Shown here in pieces: positions 30,593 through 41,663 of a stretch of DNA of 64,000 nucleotides. The DNA is taken from positions 344,062 through 408,061 of the forward strand of contig NZ_KN266207.1 in assembly GCF_000766945.1 (NCBI RefSeq), given 5' to 3'. The translations under genes and the position numbers were made by a program. The notes beneath the pieces were generated by a model. The model searched no databases and was not told the DNA's origin. It saw only the letters and a program-made list of their open reading frames with translations. Each line of letters opens with the position of its first letter. The stretch's first letter is position 1. The stretch is from Cellvibrio mixtus subsp. mixtus J3-8. GTDB taxonomy: Bacteria; Pseudomonadota; Gammaproteobacteria; Pseudomonadales; Cellvibrionaceae.

Positions 30593-31156
30593 ATTTTTGG
30601 TTCCGAATTTGATCAAGGTGATTCGACATGATCAAGACTATATATGTAAATTTAATACCCTTATCATAATTACGTATCTTCTCTATTTTCTCGTATTTCA
30701 ATCAGCACTTAAAAAGAATTACCATTAATTCAATTCTGCTTAATTTGTATTTTTTTAATTAAAAAATTTAGTTTTAATAAAGCGATAATGTTAAGTCCTT
30801 ACTGCACAACGTTATGCAATTTTATTTAAAAAAAATTTCCTATCCTGCGAAGTGGACCAATAAATAATAATTTTATTCTCGATCTATTGTTGATGCGTCC
30901 GAGCCTGCTTGCTTTCTTTTAAATCTCCCATCTGCTTAAAAAGGTTATGTTGCTTGCTTGATATACAAAGAGAATGTTGCATTGCTTTTGCAGGGTTGCA
31001 AATCATCAACATTAACCGTATCTTTTTGCCAATAAAACTACACTGATTTTTCCATTACTATCGTATTTATAACTTAAATAATGAGTGCTCATATTTTCCT
31101 GTTTAAATAATCCTGTCATTGAACATAGTAGATGTTGCTTGGAAAAGGAAAAATCT
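30593..31156. other. AT-rich intergenic stretch, no gene recognised
   Basis: 560 bases, clearly richer in A/T than the surroundings, with poly-T and poly-A tracts (30750-30845). I see no convincing open frame, tRNA fragment or attachment-site duplicate of the tRNA-Pro end. It presumably holds the promoter of the oxygenase gene. Confidence 0.5.
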
Positions 31157-32125
31157 ATGAATACCTTATTTGAAAGCCCTGAAGTTGTGCATAACATCCC
31201 GGAAGATACCGCCAGGCTAACTGTATTGGATGAAAATATTACTGGAATAGTGGCGCAGATTGTTCTTGCCCTTAAAAATGACCAGGTTGTTTTGGTTCGT
31301 GGTGTGACACAAAAAAATGCAGATGACATGATGTTCAATGTCGCCCAAAATTTTGGGCTGGATCACAAATTGGAAGTGGAAGCGGGATTTGCTTCGGTGA
31401 AGGGGCATAGGGAAAATGTTGGGAAATATTTTATGACTGTCAATAAGCGCGATGACTATCATTTTATCCCGGCGCATTGCGAAGGTAGCTCTCGCATGCG
31501 AATGCAATTGGCATCTTTTTATGCGGTGGAAAATACTACTGATGGGGGTTCGTCAATTTTATTAAATATAAATGATGCCAGCCCTGAGTGGAGCATTCAG
31601 CGTGAACTGGTGAAAAAATGTAAGTTAGGCAATAAAAAATTATCTCAATATGAAACTATGAAGTTAAAGATGATGCATGGCATAGAATTACCTGCGGATC
31701 TTTTGACAGACGCTGATGTAATAATTTCGAACGATGTTTCGCCTGTGGATGGTGTGAGTTTGTTTAATGTCCTGGAGCAATTAAGAAAAGTTCACTCGGT
31801 TATCCTGGATCGCGATTGTTATGCTTATTGGGATACGGTGGCCAGCTATGATTTTGATTCGGGTACAGGATATTTTGATTTATTAAGAAATTGCGATTTG
31901 TTGAAGATTCCTGATGGTGTAAATGACTTTACTGCATTGGATAACGCATATGCTCGCAGGGTATGGAAGTCTGGTACTCATTATCCATCCTTGTTTAAGT
32001 CAAAACTAACGCAGCAATTAATGGCAGGCGATTTGGTTTTTATGAACAATCTTTCATGGGCTCATTCTACTAGCAATTGGAATCCGGGTTCCGGGCGGCG
32101 CAAGGTATTGGCTGCATTCGCATAA
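31157..32125 (+). CDS. TauD/clavaminate-synthase-like Fe(II)/2-oxoglutarate dioxygenase
   Basis: A 322-residue protein with the TauD-family layout: an early VVLVRGVT strand, the iron ligands His107 and Glu109 in HCEGS, FYAVENTTDGGSSILLN (substrate/product loop), and the distal His303 with Arg314/315 in GDLVFMNNLSWAHST...GRR. The H-x-E form of the first motif is less common than H-x-D but known. Substrate unknown; relatives act in amino-acid tailoring as well as taurine or herbicide breakdown. It stands alone between an AT-rich gap and convergent DNA-repair genes. The start is ATG 31157 behind AAGGA. Confidence 0.78.
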   Translation: MNTLFESPEVVHNIPEDTARLTVLDENITGIVAQIVLALKNDQVVLVRGVTQKNADDMMFNVAQNFGLDHKLEVEAGFASVKGHRENVGKYFMTVNKRDDYHFIPAHCEGSSRMRMQLASFYAVENTTDGGSSILLNINDASPEWSIQRELVKKCKLGNKKLSQYETMKLKMMHGIELPADLLTDADVIISNDVSPVDGVSLFNVLEQLRKVHSVILDRDCYAYWDTVASYDFDSGTGYFDLLRNCDLLKIPDGVNDFTALDNAYARRVWKSGTHYPSLFKSKLTQQLMAGDLVFMNNLSWAHSTSNWNPGSGRRKVLAAFA

Positions 32126-32139
32126 ATAAAAATTGATTT

Positions 32140-32176
32140 GGCTGTTTTGGTATGCAAAACCGATCAGCCTTTTTTT
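32140..32176 (+). terminator. Terminator after the TauD-like gene
   Basis: GTTTTG / CAAAAC inner stem and GGCT / AGCC outer stem with a bulge, followed by seven T. Confidence 0.65.
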
Positions 32177-32257
32177 AATCTATTTCTACTCTTGATACTT
32201 GTTTTGAATGAGTAATCCATTTTGCTTTTCAACTGGCCGTTGAATCCCTTCGGAACT

Positions 32258-34543
32258 TTATTTAATAGGCCACCAATCGGGCAGGAGAGCGGCAATAGAA
32301 TTTTGTTGAAAACGCTGGTCCAGCAACCATACATATCCGGTATCAGTTTTAGTGCGAATAACCCGTCCTGCCGCCTGAATAACTTTTTGGATACCGGGGT
32401 AGGTATAAGTAAAATCGTAACCTTGGCCAAATTTTTTTTGCATGACTGATTTGAGGTGTTCATTAACTGGATTTACTTGTGGTAACCCCAGCGTGGCGAT
32501 GAAAACACCTTTCAATGCATCGCCTGATAAATCCACGCCTTCGCTAAATGCACCGCCCAATACGGCAAGGCCCAACAAATTTTTATGTTGGTTAAACTTT
32601 GCGATAAATTCCTGCCGATCCTCTTCGCTCATGCGGCGCGATTGGATCAATAATTCAACACCAGTATCTGTGAGCGTTCTACGCAGATGCATTTCAACCT
32701 GTTGCATGAATTCGTAACTGGAAAAAAATATCAGGGCATTGCCAGGCTCGCGTTTAATTTGCTCATTAACGATATTGCAAATGGGCTCAATTGCATCCTT
32801 GCGGTCCTTGTAACGCGTTGAGAGCTGATGAGCAATATGAACATTTAATTGTTCCTGGCGAAAGGGTGAGGGCACATTGATGTGTACGGTATCTTCAGGT
32901 AAACCTAACAATACCTGGTAATAATGGGCGGGATGAAGCGTTGCTGAAAAATAGCATGCGCTATGGGCAAAAATTCCGCGTGCAGCAAGCTGGGTGGCTG
33001 GTATCAAATTGCGTAAGGTTAGTATTTCTTTTTTTGAGCCTGCATCTTGTATATCAATGCAAAAATCTTCGTCAAAAAAATCAGCCAATCGTTGATAGTT
33101 GAGTGCAGCGAAGAAAAAATCCTGAACAATTGTTTCTTGTATCGGATGCTCTGGATTACTTTGCAGGAATTCAATATAGCTATTAGTAAATTCGACGAGT
33201 GCTTGTCCGAGTTTTTCCGGTAGTGCAGGCAATAGCCGTAATTCATTTGTATCCTGTATCAAATTTTTCAATAGTGCCAGCCAGGCTTTATTGGCTTTTT
33301 CCAGTGATTTTTTGATAGAAGCAGGAGCGATCTTTTTTGCGCTGAGAAGATCATCGCGCTGCAATTCAGCAGTGTACATGCTGCGGCCGCGATCAATTAG
33401 GTTATGGCTTTCATCGATAAGTAAGTAGGGATTCCAGTTAAATTCGTTGGTAAGCCCTAATAATAACGGCGTACCATCGAAGTAATAATTTACGTCAGCA
33501 ATTACTATGTCTACCCAGCGACTCATTTCCATGCTGAGATAGAATGGGCAAATTTTAAATTGATAAGCCAGTTCGGCAAGTTGTTGTTTGTCTAACAGTG
33601 GTAATTTGTAGGCTGTTGCGCGTGCTTTTTCCAGTTTGGTGTAAAAATCCAGTGCGTAAGGGCAGGAATCTCCGCTGCATTTTTTTTCGGGTTCCAGGCA
33701 GGATTTTTCTTGTGCAGTTAATTCCAAGGTTCGCAACGGAATCCATGTATTGGTATCACTGCCGGAAATCAGTGCGACATTTTCCAATGCCAATTGTTTA
33801 CCGGTAGTTTTTGCGGTGAGATAAAAAATTTTATCAACTGCAGTGCGTGGGATCGCTTTGAGTGCCGGAAACAGTGCTGCAAGTGTTTTGCCTGTTCCTG
33901 TCGGTGCTTCAGCTAACACCACGCGTCCGGTTGCTGCCGCTTTATATACTGCCTCGGCCATAATGCGTTGCCCACTATGCATTTCACCGTAGGGGAACTG
34001 TAGCTGTTCGATCCAGTCATCCAGCTGTAGTAAGCGCTGATTAATTTGAGCTTGCCATGCGCAATATTTTTCTGCCAGCTGCTCAAAAAATTCTTGTAAG
34101 GCTATTGCGCTCCATGTTTCATCTTGTCGATATTCTTGTTCATCGCCCAGGTTGAAATAAATTAATGCCAAATTAATTTCTTCACAATTGTGTTGTGCGC
34201 AATACATCCAGCCATAACACTTTGCTTGCGCCCAATGCAACTGTTGGTGGTTTTCAGGAATGTTGGTTATGTCACCATAAAAAGTTTTAATTTCTTCTAT
34301 GCAGTTATCGTTGGGATTAAAACCGTCGGCGCGTCCGCGAAAGGTGATGTCACCATAAATAATGCTAATGCTAACTTCTGTTTGATAGCCGATAGCACGA
34401 TTATTGGTAACGCGCTTGTGTCCTTCAATGCCCTCCTGGCCACTGGGGGCGGGAGTAAATCTGCGATCCAGGCTGCCGGTCTTGGCTGCAAATTCAACCA
34501 GTGTTTTTATCGCAACACTCTTTGGTTTACCGCCAGCGGACAT
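32258..34543 (-). CDS. XPD/DinG-like Fe-S helicase, partner of FAN1
   Basis: Superfamily 2 DNA helicase of 761 residues. The N-terminus (about 40-110) has a nuclease-like or degenerate PD-(D/E)XK patch (GRADGF ... EEIKTFYGD). The motor follows with Walker A EAPTGTGKT, DESH box and the C-terminal VIQAAGRVIRT motif VI. Four Cys (CLEPEKKC, CPYALDF, CPFYLS) form the Fe-S cluster of XPD/DinG enzymes. It overlaps the end of the FAN1 gene by 17 bases; I start it at ATG 34543 because GAGG lies six bases upstream, whereas the ATG at 34567 has no site. The pair probably acts in interstrand-crosslink or flap repair (inference). Confidence 0.88.
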   Translation of the reverse strand: MSAGGKPKSVAIKTLVEFAAKTGSLDRRFTPAPSGQEGIEGHKRVTNNRAIGYQTEVSISIIYGDITFRGRADGFNPNDNCIEEIKTFYGDITNIPENHQQLHWAQAKCYGWMYCAQHNCEEINLALIYFNLGDEQEYRQDETWSAIALQEFFEQLAEKYCAWQAQINQRLLQLDDWIEQLQFPYGEMHSGQRIMAEAVYKAAATGRVVLAEAPTGTGKTLAALFPALKAIPRTAVDKIFYLTAKTTGKQLALENVALISGSDTNTWIPLRTLELTAQEKSCLEPEKKCSGDSCPYALDFYTKLEKARATAYKLPLLDKQQLAELAYQFKICPFYLSMEMSRWVDIVIADVNYYFDGTPLLLGLTNEFNWNPYLLIDESHNLIDRGRSMYTAELQRDDLLSAKKIAPASIKKSLEKANKAWLALLKNLIQDTNELRLLPALPEKLGQALVEFTNSYIEFLQSNPEHPIQETIVQDFFFAALNYQRLADFFDEDFCIDIQDAGSKKEILTLRNLIPATQLAARGIFAHSACYFSATLHPAHYYQVLLGLPEDTVHINVPSPFRQEQLNVHIAHQLSTRYKDRKDAIEPICNIVNEQIKREPGNALIFFSSYEFMQQVEMHLRRTLTDTGVELLIQSRRMSEEDRQEFIAKFNQHKNLLGLAVLGGAFSEGVDLSGDALKGVFIATLGLPQVNPVNEHLKSVMQKKFGQGYDFTYTYPGIQKVIQAAGRVIRTKTDTGYVWLLDQRFQQNSIAALLPDWWPIK

Positions 34544-36194
34544 AACAGACCTCGGCGGGAATTCCATGTAGTGAAAAATACTTTAGCCAGCGTTCCTGGT
34601 TATCCTGAATGCGATCTCCGGGGCCTTTTATTTCAATCATGCAATACGTTTTTTCTGCTGGATAAAACTGAATTAAATCTGGTAAACCGCTGCGATTACT
34701 TTTTAAATCAAATAATAATCGCTCAAAAATACGTTTCAAATGTGCTTTAGGGATGCAATCCAGTGCCATTGCAATTAGTTCCCTATCCAGTATCGACCAA
34801 TTAACAAGGGCATTGGCTATGCCGTATTTATCATCCCATACGCTGAATATGTGTTGATGGTGATTATCCTGATCAAATAAATCCCACAACTGCTGCAAGC
34901 CTGGGCGATTACGCGCAAAGTCTTCCTGGTACATGTCTAATGGAGCAATCTGGAATGGGTTTGCAAATGCACCTTCAATACCACGAAACATTTCCGGCCA
35001 TAGCCATAAACCGAATAATCCGGTTAGCAAAATATTTTCTACATAAAAACAGGGGGCGTTATCAGTATGTAGAAATTGTCGGGCGGCCTCTTCAACGGAA
35101 AACCGGTTTCCTTCGTCATCATAAGCGGCGCCTAACTCCAAATACTTCTCAATAATTGTTGGCAGTGTTTTCTGTATGGATGGCTCGCCCAACTTTTTGG
35201 CGAGGCGAGGTGTCATCCTTCGAGCTATTTGTAATTCTTCTTCATTAAATGGATTTGCCTGAATTTCCTGAAGCAGCACCCATGCTGCAGAAAGTTCTCC
35301 CTGTTTTTCCAGCAAGCGAATTCGTCGTTCCCGTGCTGGTGGTATTTCATTTTGGGTGTAGAGTTTAAGTGCTAAAGATTGTTCATTGGCTCGCTCCAAT
35401 TGATATGCCAGTTGATTGCACAAACGAGCCCTGCGGCGCTCCAGCTTGTTGCTGGTTGCCGTTGTGGGTAATAAGGTTGTGATGTGTATGAGGTCCTCCA
35501 GTGTAGCTGCGCGCTCAAGTTGTTCACGCAATGTCATTAATAATTGATATTGCTCGATTTCGGAACGACTTTTAAAGATGCGATGCTGCTGATCGATAAC
35601 ATAATTTTCATAGCGATATAGCCCCAGGTCTTGCAGTACAAACTCGGTGAGGTCCTGGTAAGTGTTACCAAAAAATAGCAGCAATAAATTGCTGATAATT
35701 GAGCGGTTATCTAAATAATACGCATCACCCAGTTGGTTTTCTGTCCACTCTCGCCATAACTTGGGTGCTGGAAATTGCTGTATCAAATCGGCAACAATTT
35801 CTTCTTTGCGAAGGTGTTTTCCATTATTTATATGTGCTTTAAATAATTGGAGCAATTCCCCTTTTGTTAAGGAATCGCATAATTCGCTCAACGACAATGG
35901 TTGGTTATTGCTGAGTAAGCCTGCCTGAATCAATTTCAAGGCGGCCTCATCAATCGAATCTATCTCTGCGTAGCGCAATTTACTGCGGCGAAATAATGGG
36001 CCTTTACGGCTCGATAATCGCACCAGCAAACATTGGCTATCGCGCTCGAGCTGCTGAAAGCGGGAGACAAATTCACGTTCATCCTCGTTCAGTAAATCTG
36101 CATAGCGTTGTACGACCCAATCCACCAAAAACTGGAAATTTGTGAGGTAATAGTCGGAGGCTAGATCCGGTTTTTCGGAACTGGTATTGCTCAT
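34527..36194 (-). CDS. fan1: FAN1-like structure-specific nuclease (VRR-NUC)
   Basis: Bacterial homologue of Fanconi-associated nuclease 1, which cleaves 5' flaps and unhooks DNA crosslinks. Of 555 residues, the N-terminal part holds a SAP-like DNA-binding region, the middle is helical (TPR-like, about 260-380), and the C-terminus is the VRR-NUC domain with the catalytic pattern GLPDLIQF ... CMIEIKGPGDRIQDNQERW. P. aeruginosa FAN1 has the same build. The gene is first in a two-gene unit with the helicase. The start ATG lies very close to AAGG, a modest site. Confidence 0.92.
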   Translation of the reverse strand: MSNTSSEKPDLASDYYLTNFQFLVDWVVQRYADLLNEDEREFVSRFQQLERDSQCLLVRLSSRKGPLFRRSKLRYAEIDSIDEAALKLIQAGLLSNNQPLSLSELCDSLTKGELLQLFKAHINNGKHLRKEEIVADLIQQFPAPKLWREWTENQLGDAYYLDNRSIISNLLLLFFGNTYQDLTEFVLQDLGLYRYENYVIDQQHRIFKSRSEIEQYQLLMTLREQLERAATLEDLIHITTLLPTTATSNKLERRRARLCNQLAYQLERANEQSLALKLYTQNEIPPARERRIRLLEKQGELSAAWVLLQEIQANPFNEEELQIARRMTPRLAKKLGEPSIQKTLPTIIEKYLELGAAYDDEGNRFSVEEAARQFLHTDNAPCFYVENILLTGLFGLWLWPEMFRGIEGAFANPFQIAPLDMYQEDFARNRPGLQQLWDLFDQDNHHQHIFSVWDDKYGIANALVNWSILDRELIAMALDCIPKAHLKRIFERLLFDLKSNRSGLPDLIQFYPAEKTYCMIEIKGPGDRIQDNQERWLKYFSLHGIPAEVCYVRWR

Positions 36195-36316
36195 TGCCTT
36201 GTCATTCCAATTAATGCGGATTGATCGTGATGATATTGAGCTCCCGGTTGCTGCAATTATCCCCGTGGATGAAAAAAACCGTAAAAAAATGCTGCGCAGT
36301 AAAACAGTCCTTCAAT

Positions 36317-36352
36317 AAAAAGCCCCGCGAGTTTGCACTGGCGGGGCTTTTT
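36317..36352. terminator. Bidirectional terminator after fusA
   Basis: Stem AGCCCCGC / GCGGGGCT flanked by A and T runs on both sides, loop of 12 bases. It serves fusA on the minus strand. No gene lies at 36195-36316. Confidence 0.92.
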
Positions 36353-36368
36353 ATTGCTTGCTTAAAAC

Positions 36369-38462
36369 TTAGTTCTTGGCAGCGGCAGCTTTCTTTTCTT
36401 TCTCTTTCGCGATTACTGCTTCAGCCACGTTGCTCGGGCATGGAGAGTAGTGAGCGAATTCCATAGAGAACTGGCCGCGGCCAGAAGTCATGGTACGCAG
36501 GGTGCTGATGTAGCCGAACATTTCTGACAGCGGAACTTCAGCTTTGATGCGTACGCCAGTCACGCCAGCTTCCTGGCCATTGATCATGCCGCGACGACGG
36601 TTCAGGTCACCGATCACATCACCTACGTGATCTTCCGGAGTAAACACGTCCACTTTCATGATTGGCTCAAGCAGTTGTGGGCCGGCTTTTGGCATGGATT
36701 GACGGAAAGCACCTTTTGCAGCGATTTCGAACGCGATTGCAGACGAGTCCACGGCGTGGAATCCACCGTCGAACAGGTCAACTTCAACGTCCAGAACCGG
36801 GAAGCCTGCCAATGGACCGGTACCCATCATAGACGCAAAACCTTTTTCGATTGCCGGGTAGAATTCTTTTGGAACGCTACCACCAACAACCGAGGTCTTG
36901 AATACGAAGCCAGTGTTTGGCTCGCCCGGCTTGATACGGTAGTCGATTTTACCGTACTGACCAGAACCACCCGATTGCTTCTTGTGGGTGTAGCTGTCTT
37001 CGATTTCGCGAGTAATGGTTTCGCGGTAGGCTACCTGTGGTTGACCAACATTCAGCTCTACACCGTAGGTGCGCTTCATGATGTCCACTTTAATATCCAG
37101 GTGCAATTCACCCATACCTTTCAGGATGGTTTCGCCAGAGTCCTGGTCGGTTTCCACGCGGAAAGTCGGGTCTTCAGAAACCAGCTTACCGATAGCGGTA
37201 GCCATTTTCTCAATCATGCTCTTGTCTTTCGGAGTTACAGCAATAGAAATTACTGGCTCAGGGAAAACCATTGGTTCGAGTGTGCAAGGTTCTTTTGGAT
37301 CACACAAGGTGTGACCAGTTTGCACGTTCTTCAGACCGATTAACGCGATGATGTCGCCCGCTTGAGCGGTGGTCAGGTCTGTGCGGTCATTGGCGTGCAT
37401 TTCCACCATGCGACCAACACGTTCGGTTTTGCCGGTGAATGAGTTAAGGATGGTGTCGCCTTTGTTAAGTACACCAGAGTAGATGCGAACGAAGGTCAGG
37501 GCGCCGAAACGGTCGTCCATGATCTTGAATGCCAGGGCGCGGAAAGGCTCGTCTGCAGAAACAATAGCAAATTTGCCAGTTTCGTTACCTTCTTCGTCAG
37601 TTAACGGTTGTGGGTTAACTTCGGTAGGGGCAGGCAAATAGTCAACTACGCCGTCCAGCAACAGTTGCATACCTTTGTTTTTAAAGGCAGAACCACAGAA
37701 GGTTGGGAAGAATGCCAGGTCGCGGGTACCTTTGCGGATGCAACGCTTCAGGTCTTCTACAGAAGGCTCTTCGCCTTCCATATATGCCATCATCAAGTCG
37801 TCATCTTGTTCTACAGCGGTTTCCACCAACTGGCTACGATAGAGTTCTACATCGTCAACCATGTCTGCAGGGATGTCAGTAACAGTGAAGTTTTCAGGAA
37901 TACCTGAATCATCCCACACGAATGCTTTGCGGTTCAGCAGGTCAACCACACCCTTGAAGGTGTCTTCGCGACCGATTGGCAGGGTCATTATCAGGGGAGT
38001 AGCACCCAGAACATTTTTTACCTGCTCGGTTACGCGGATGAAATCTGCACCGATACGGTCCAGCTTGTTTACGAAAATCAAACGGGAAACTTTAGAGTCG
38101 TTCGCATAGCGCCAGTTGGTTTCTGATTGGGGTTCTACACCGCCAGAACCACAGAATACGCCGATGCCGCCGTCCAATACTTTCAATGAACGATACACTT
38201 CCACGGTGAAGTCAACGTGGCCGGGGGTATCAATAACGTTGAAACGGTGACCTTTCCAGAAACAGCTCACAGCTGCTGACTGAATGGTGATACCGCGTTC
38301 AGCTTCTTGCACCATGAAGTCAGTCGTTGATTCACCTTCGTGAACTTCACCGAGTTTATGGATTTTACCGGTGAGCTTGAGAATACGCTCAGTAGTGGTA
38401 GTTTTACCGGCGTCCACGTGGGCGAAGATACCGATGTTTCTGTAAAGGGATAAGTCAGCCAT
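36369..38462 (-). CDS. fusA: Elongation factor G, second type (FusA2/FusB-like)
   Basis: Translocation GTPase of 697 residues. The G domain ([31 protein letters not shown]), domain II and domains III-V are complete ([30 protein letters not shown]). The N-terminus ([20 protein letters not shown]) and the [21 protein letters not shown] segment differ from the str-operon EF-G (typically IGEVHDG-A-TMDWM) and match the stand-alone paralogue of Pseudomonas. No rpsL, rpsG or tuf is nearby, which supports a second copy. Whether it acts in translocation, recycling or stress cannot be read from sequence. Confidence 0.92.
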   Translation of the reverse strand: MADLSLYRNIGIFAHVDAGKTTTTERILKLTGKIHKLGEVHEGESTTDFMVQEAERGITIQSAAVSCFWKGHRFNVIDTPGHVDFTVEVYRSLKVLDGGIGVFCGSGGVEPQSETNWRYANDSKVSRLIFVNKLDRIGADFIRVTEQVKNVLGATPLIMTLPIGREDTFKGVVDLLNRKAFVWDDSGIPENFTVTDIPADMVDDVELYRSQLVETAVEQDDDLMMAYMEGEEPSVEDLKRCIRKGTRDLAFFPTFCGSAFKNKGMQLLLDGVVDYLPAPTEVNPQPLTDEEGNETGKFAIVSADEPFRALAFKIMDDRFGALTFVRIYSGVLNKGDTILNSFTGKTERVGRMVEMHANDRTDLTTAQAGDIIALIGLKNVQTGHTLCDPKEPCTLEPMVFPEPVISIAVTPKDKSMIEKMATAIGKLVSEDPTFRVETDQDSGETILKGMGELHLDIKVDIMKRTYGVELNVGQPQVAYRETITREIEDSYTHKKQSGGSGQYGKIDYRIKPGEPNTGFVFKTSVVGGSVPKEFYPAIEKGFASMMGTGPLAGFPVLDVEVDLFDGGFHAVDSSAIAFEIAAKGAFRQSMPKAGPQLLEPIMKVDVFTPEDHVGDVIGDLNRRRGMINGQEAGVTGVRIKAEVPLSEMFGYISTLRTMTSGRGQFSMEFAHYSPCPSNVAEAVIAKEKEKKAAAAKN

Positions 38463-38680
38463 AGGACTCTCGTTATGTTAAACAGGGTTAGAAAAAAGCT
38501 GGGTTTGAAAATAGCGGCGTAATATACAGGAAGTTATCCAAAAATACCTTAAGAAAAAGAAGTCTATAGATATTGTTTTACAGTTTTAGGGCGGTTTTTG
38601 ATATTTAAAGGAGTCGTGTTGCCAACAATGGGTCATGTTGTATCGGGATTGGGTGAGGTTATAGTCATAGGGAGGATAAA

Positions 38681-38701
38681 AGGGCGCGATAAACGCGCCC
38701 T
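38681..38701. repeat. REP-like hairpin between fusA and gcvP
   Basis: AGGGCGCG / CGCGCCCT around ATAAA. It shares its core with the hairpins at 9492-9517 and 9554-9576, including a following TACG. It lies just past the gcvP stop; no T run follows, so it is at best a weak terminator. Confidence 0.6.
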
Positions 38702-38729
38702 TACGGTGAATCCAAAATACAATCGGTTT

Positions 38730-41663
38730 TTAATCGACGTAATTTTCAATGCCTGGACATGAGCAAACCAGGTTGCGGTCGCCGTATACGTTGTCGATAC
38801 GATTCACACTCGGCCAGACTTTATGGTTTTTCAACCAGCTGGCGGGGCGGCCTGCGACTTCGCGGGAATAAGCGCGTGTCCAGTTTTCTTCCAATACGTC
38901 ATCCTGGGTGTGTGGGGCATTATGCAGGGCACTGGCGTCGGCACTGATTTCACCGTTGATAACTTGTTCGATCTCCTTGCGAATGATCAGCATTGCCTCA
39001 ATGAATTTATCCAATTCAATTTTAGATTCCGATTCGGTTGGTTCGATCATCAGCGTGCCTGCAACCGGGAAAGACATGGTTGGGGCATGGAAACCGAAAT
39101 CCATCAAGCGCTTGGCAATGTCTTCTTCACTGATACCACTTGCTTCTTTTAATGGGCGCAAATCCAGCAAACATTCGTGCGCAACAAAGCCATTGGTACC
39201 CTTGTACAAAATCGGGTATGCCGCTTCCAGTTTCTTTGCCACATAATTTGCATTCAGCATTGCGAATTCGGTGGCATGGCGCATGCCGGAGGCTCCCATC
39301 ATTTTAATGTACATCCAGCTGATGGGGAGGATGCTTGCGGAACCCCAGGGGGCAGCAGAAATAGTGCCGTTATTTACGTTGGTGCCGGGAACGGGTTGCA
39401 CCGGATGCGCAGCGAGGAAGGGCTCCAAATGTTTGCCTACGCCGATCGGGCCCATGCCGGGACCACCGCCACCATGAGGGATGCAGAATGTTTTGTGCAA
39501 ATTCAAATGCGATACATCGCCACCGAATTTACCTGGCGCAGCCACACCAACAAGCGCATTCATGTTGGCACCGTCGATATAAACCTGGCCGCCGATGGCA
39601 TGGATCATATCGCACAGATCGGTGATACCTTCTTCGAATACACCGTGAGTAGAAGGATAGGTACACATGATGCACGCGATTTGGTTGCCGTAAGTGGCAA
39701 TCTTTTCGCGCAGGTCATTGAGGTCGACGTTACCTTTTGCATCGCAAGCAACAACAACGACTTTGTAGCTCACCATTTGTGCGGAGGCGGGGTTAGTGCC
39801 GTGCGCAGAGGCGGGAATCAAACAAATATCGCGCTGCGTTTCGCCTTTGCTTTCAAAATATTTTTTGATCGCAACAAGTCCGGCATATTCGCCTTGTGAG
39901 CCGGCGTTAGGTTGCAAACTGATTGCATCGTAACCGGTACACGCTTTGAGCATCTCTTGCAGCTCTTCAAATAACTGCTTGTAACCTTCGGCTTGATCAA
40001 TTGGCGCAAATGGATGCAGTTTGCCAAATTCTGGCCAGGTGACGGGAATCATCTCTGCGGTTGCATTTAGTTTCATGGTGCAGGAGCCGAGTGGAATCAT
40101 CGCATTGTTAAGTGCGATATCTTTGGATTCCAAGCGCTTTAAGTAGCGCAGCATTTCGGTTTCGCTGTGATAGGTATTGAATACCGGGTGCGTTAATACT
40201 GCATCGCTGCGCCGCAAATCGGCGGGAATTGCGTTATTGGCAGTGATATTTTTACCATCGCGAATTTGTGCATCCAGTGAGGAAAGCTCAACACCGGTTA
40301 CGCCAAATACGGCGAGTAAATTTTCCAAATCAGGGACGGTCGTTGTTTCGTTCAGGCTGATACCAAGAGAATCATTACCTACTAAACGCAAATTAATTTC
40401 TGCGGCGAGCGCGGCTTGATTGATTGCTTTTTGGTTGTCGCCAACATTGACGGTGATAGTGTCAAAGAAGTTTGCGTTGTTAATTGCAAAACCCTTGGCT
40501 TTTAATGCAGCAGCAGCAATGGTTGTTAAGCGATGAATGCGATTGGCGATTCGTTTCAAACCTTCCGGGCCGTGGTAAATGGCATAAAACACGCTCATAA
40601 CTGCCAACAATACTTGCGAAGTACAAATATTGGAGTTGGCTTTTTCGCGGCGAATATGTTGCTCGCGGGTTTGCATCGCCATACGCAGTGCTTGTTTGCC
40701 GCGGGTATCAATAGATACACCAATGATGCGGCCTGGTGCCGAACGTTTGTAAGCATCGCGGAAAGCGAAGAACCCGGCGTGCGGGCCACCGAAACCAAGT
40801 GGTACACCAAATCGCTGGCTGGTGCCGACTACAACATCGGCTCCCATTGCACCGGGAGATTTGAGCAACAATAGCGCCATTAAATCCGTCGCCACAGTTA
40901 CCAGTGTATTTTTATTGTGGGCAGTTTCGATAATCGTCGTTAAATCGCGAATCTGGCCACTCGATCCAGGATAGGAGAGCAGGGCACCGAAGTAATCGCC
41001 ATGGGCCAATTGCCCAATGGTTGCAACTTCAATTTCAAAACCGAAATGTTCCGCACGGGTCCTGACAACTTCGATAGTTTGTGAGTGAGTATCCGCATCA
41101 ACAAAAAACACATCAGATTTGCTTTTCTTATTTTGGCGCTTACACATCGCCATGGCTTCAGCGGCGGCAGTGCCTTCATCCAATACAGACGCGTTGGCCA
41201 TCTCCATGCCGGTCAGGTCAATAATCATTTGCTGGTAATTGAGCAATGCTTCCAGGCGACCTTGTGCAATTTCCGGTTGATAGGGGGTGTAAGCGGTGTA
41301 CCAGCCCGGGTTTTCCAGCACGTTGCGCAGTACCACGTGAGGTACATGGGTATCGTGGTAACCCATGCCGATATAGTTTTTGAAAATTTTATTTTTTCCG
41401 GCGATGGCTTTGAGTTGTGCCAGCGCCTCAGCTTCCGTGACGGCAGGGCCCAGGTTCAGCTCCCCTTTCAGGCGAATAGCATCGGGCACTGTTTTATCGA
41501 TCAACTCCTTAACTGAGCTAACACCCAGTGCTGCCAGCATAGCGGCAGTTTGTTGGGCATCCGGGCCTATATGACGTTGGACAAACTCGTCGTGATTGGC
41601 CAATTCCCCTAGCGAAGCGGAACGGAAATCAATAGGGGAAGCTGAGCGAAAATCAACGGACAT
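38730..41663 (-). CDS. gcvP: Glycine dehydrogenase (decarboxylating), one-chain P protein
   Basis: PLP enzyme of the glycine cleavage system: it decarboxylates glycine and passes the aminomethyl group to the H protein. The 977 residues give the fused N- and C-halves of the homodimeric type. The PLP Lys is in [21 protein letters not shown], and the N-half has [22 protein letters not shown] and [14 protein letters not shown]. gcvT and gcvH are not adjacent, and I see no glycine riboswitch upstream. Codons 3-18 hold two copies of an eight-residue unit ([16 protein letters not shown]), a local duplication before the conserved start of the family. Confidence 0.98.
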   Translation of the reverse strand: MSVDFRSASPIDFRSASLGELANHDEFVQRHIGPDAQQTAAMLAALGVSSVKELIDKTVPDAIRLKGELNLGPAVTEAEALAQLKAIAGKNKIFKNYIGMGYHDTHVPHVVLRNVLENPGWYTAYTPYQPEIAQGRLEALLNYQQMIIDLTGMEMANASVLDEGTAAAEAMAMCKRQNKKSKSDVFFVDADTHSQTIEVVRTRAEHFGFEIEVATIGQLAHGDYFGALLSYPGSSGQIRDLTTIIETAHNKNTLVTVATDLMALLLLKSPGAMGADVVVGTSQRFGVPLGFGGPHAGFFAFRDAYKRSAPGRIIGVSIDTRGKQALRMAMQTREQHIRREKANSNICTSQVLLAVMSVFYAIYHGPEGLKRIANRIHRLTTIAAAALKAKGFAINNANFFDTITVNVGDNQKAINQAALAAEINLRLVGNDSLGISLNETTTVPDLENLLAVFGVTGVELSSLDAQIRDGKNITANNAIPADLRRSDAVLTHPVFNTYHSETEMLRYLKRLESKDIALNNAMIPLGSCTMKLNATAEMIPVTWPEFGKLHPFAPIDQAEGYKQLFEELQEMLKACTGYDAISLQPNAGSQGEYAGLVAIKKYFESKGETQRDICLIPASAHGTNPASAQMVSYKVVVVACDAKGNVDLNDLREKIATYGNQIACIMCTYPSTHGVFEEGITDLCDMIHAIGGQVYIDGANMNALVGVAAPGKFGGDVSHLNLHKTFCIPHGGGGPGMGPIGVGKHLEPFLAAHPVQPVPGTNVNNGTISAAPWGSASILPISWMYIKMMGASGMRHATEFAMLNANYVAKKLEAAYPILYKGTNGFVAHECLLDLRPLKEASGISEEDIAKRLMDFGFHAPTMSFPVAGTLMIEPTESESKIELDKFIEAMLIIRKEIEQVINGEISADASALHNAPHTQDDVLEENWTRAYSREVAGRPASWLKNHKVWPSVNRIDNVYGDRNLVCSCPGIENYVD

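Noticed and set aside
30463-31156. Integrated element at tRNA-Pro
   Set aside because: No integrase and no second copy of the tRNA 3' end are visible in the window.
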